From Micromonospora sp. U21 (GTDB lineage: Bacteria; Actinomycetota; Actinomycetes; Mycobacteriales; Micromonosporaceae), in NCBI RefSeq assembly GCF_018070045.1, contig NZ_JAGPYK010000002.1:372001-436000 (forward strand): a stretch of 64,000 bases of DNA, given 5' to 3'. The notes under the pieces are model-generated. The model did no database searches and was not told the origin of the DNA. It was given only the letters and a program-made list of their open reading frames with translations. The translations under genes and the position numbers were made by a program. Below are positions 63,189-64,000 of the stretch, piece by piece (position 1 is the stretch's first letter; each line of letters opens with the position of its first letter).

Positions 63189-63634
63189 GGAACGGACGAT
63201 AGTCGCACAGTCCCACTAAGCAACGGCGGGTGCAACCGACCGAATTGGCAGTCCCATGGCTGCCGTAGAACGGTAGGCGTGTCCGACCTCTGGGCGGATG
63301 TTTCTCCATCGACCTGGAGGTCACCGTCGCGCGCCGCACGGCATCGGCCCCCCGGTGCCGCCCGCCCGGCGAGTGGACCTAACCGACTCTTTCCCGACAC
63401 CACCCTCCAAACCGGGATCGGGTTCCTGCCCCTCAACCTTGCCATCACCCATAGTTGTTGTACGTGGTGCGACGAATGCCGGTTCCTGGCCAAGATCGAA
63501 CGGCTTGACGGAGTTAGCGAGGTTGAGCGACGCTGGCCGTCCAGAGTGGATCTGGCGTGAGGCTGCCCGTGGCGATGCGTGATCATGCGCAAGGCGCAGG
63601 GCGGTTCGAAGGGTGGGTAGCGGATGACGCACTC
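63189..63634. other. No supported gene
   Basis: Between the DUF4062 start and the WPC gene stop, frames on both strands lack domains. The promoter of the DUF4062 gene should be within the first ~100 bases. Confidence 0.4.
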
Positions 63635-63901
63635 CTATTCGCCTGCCTGGTCTGGACTCTCGCCCTGCCTTGTCCAGCCAAGGAACCTTCGGAACAGGAG
63701 CACGTGATCTGGCCCAGGCTCGGGATTGAGCTTGCGCAGGTCGTCGGCGGCCTCGCCGAGCATTGACGCCAGGTAGATGCTCAGCGCTACCTGATCGTTC
63801 ACGTATTCGGCAGAAAGTCTCAAACGAGCCTCCCCGCACGGCCAGGGCTGCGCGCAGACGCGACACAGCCACATGGGGCGGATGGGTAGGTGCTCACGCA
63901 T
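63635..63901 (-). CDS. WPC-motif small protein
   Basis: 88 residues with WLCRVCAQPWPC near the N-terminus, a helical core (LRLSAEYVNDQVALSIYLASM) and a C-terminal FRRFLGW. It has the same plan as the protein at 22986 and shares its knuckle with 4783. It is probably a metal-binding partner of regulators and of unknown function. ATG 63901 is well placed relative to the domain, but no strong SD is seen. Confidence 0.7.
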   Translation of the reverse strand: MREHLPIRPMWLCRVCAQPWPCGEARLRLSAEYVNDQVALSIYLASMLGEAADDLRKLNPEPGPDHVLLFRRFLGWTRQGESPDQAGE

Positions 63902-64000
63902 GCCGGCCGCCGTTCGCGCGGTACGCCTGCCCTCTCGTGAGCCCGTTTCCGACCCACATGATCTCGGTCTGCTGATTCCAACGGGGCGAGTCGGTCCGCC

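Overview
The window is high-GC actinobacterial DNA, most likely from a Micromonosporaceae genome (Micromonospora or a close relative). This rests on codon use, many GTG/TTG starts, and families typical of that group: small W-x-C-x2-C...WPC proteins, DUF2637/HTH proteins, LysM proteins, SARP/BTAD regulators, and SAV_2336/FxSxx-type TPR proteins. The family assignments come from reading the sequence and recalled family knowledge. No database search was run.

Layout. 1-15.2 kb: the 5' part of a poly-gamma-glutamate synthase gene (pgsB/capB, running off the left edge), a Ser/Thr kinase, an ECF sigma factor with a membrane partner, and a DEAD-box RNA helicase followed by a cold-shock protein whose leader carries a strong hairpin. 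Between these lie decayed accessory genes: DUF2637/HTH, arsR, an XRE-type regulator, Excalibur, and IS630 and IS5 remnants. 15.6-22.1 kb: a compact divergent four-gene island, with a membrane protein and a NYN-domain nuclease on one side, and a NERD-domain helicase overlapping a NACHT NTPase with pentapeptide repeats on the other. It looks like a defence system. 22.1-26.2 kb: decay zone with recD2, a group II intron RT fragment, a LysM gene and an ISL3 fragment. 26.3-37.5 kb: a VMAP / MoxR-like AAA / vWA-NB-ARC-TPR operon. Beyond an IS1380 remnant follow a small precursor-like peptide with an HExxH-type peptide-modifying enzyme, and an alpha/beta hydrolase ending in an EAD2-like domain. 37.6-44.2 kb: IS-rich accessory DNA (IS982, IS1380, ISAs1) with a GIY-YIG-type nuclease, an orphan gene and an AAA ATPase cut at its P-loop. 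44.5-53.8 kb: a 2910-residue secreted RHS protein with a C-terminal toxin-like region, followed by a lipoprotein that may be its immunity protein. 54.3-56.2 kb: a SARP/NB-ARC regulator. 56.4-57 kb: two tRNA-Arg fragments marking integration scars. 57.8-60.4 kb: a three-gene operon of a HEPN-like protein, a MNT-type nucleotidyltransferase and a PPP-type phosphatase. 60.4-63.2 kb: a DUF4062-TPR gene split by an intact IS3 element.

The most interesting content is three conflict-type modules. The first is the VMAP/EAD2 cluster with an orphan FxSxx-like peptide plus HExxH hydroxylase and no radical SAM enzyme in view. The second is the NERD-helicase/NACHT-pentapeptide/NYN island. The third is the HEPN-like/nucleotidyltransferase/phosphatase operon. 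A probable new RHS toxin with lipoprotein immunity adds to these. Ten distinct transposon or intron remnants and two tRNA scars show that the region has been a repeated target for insertion and decay.
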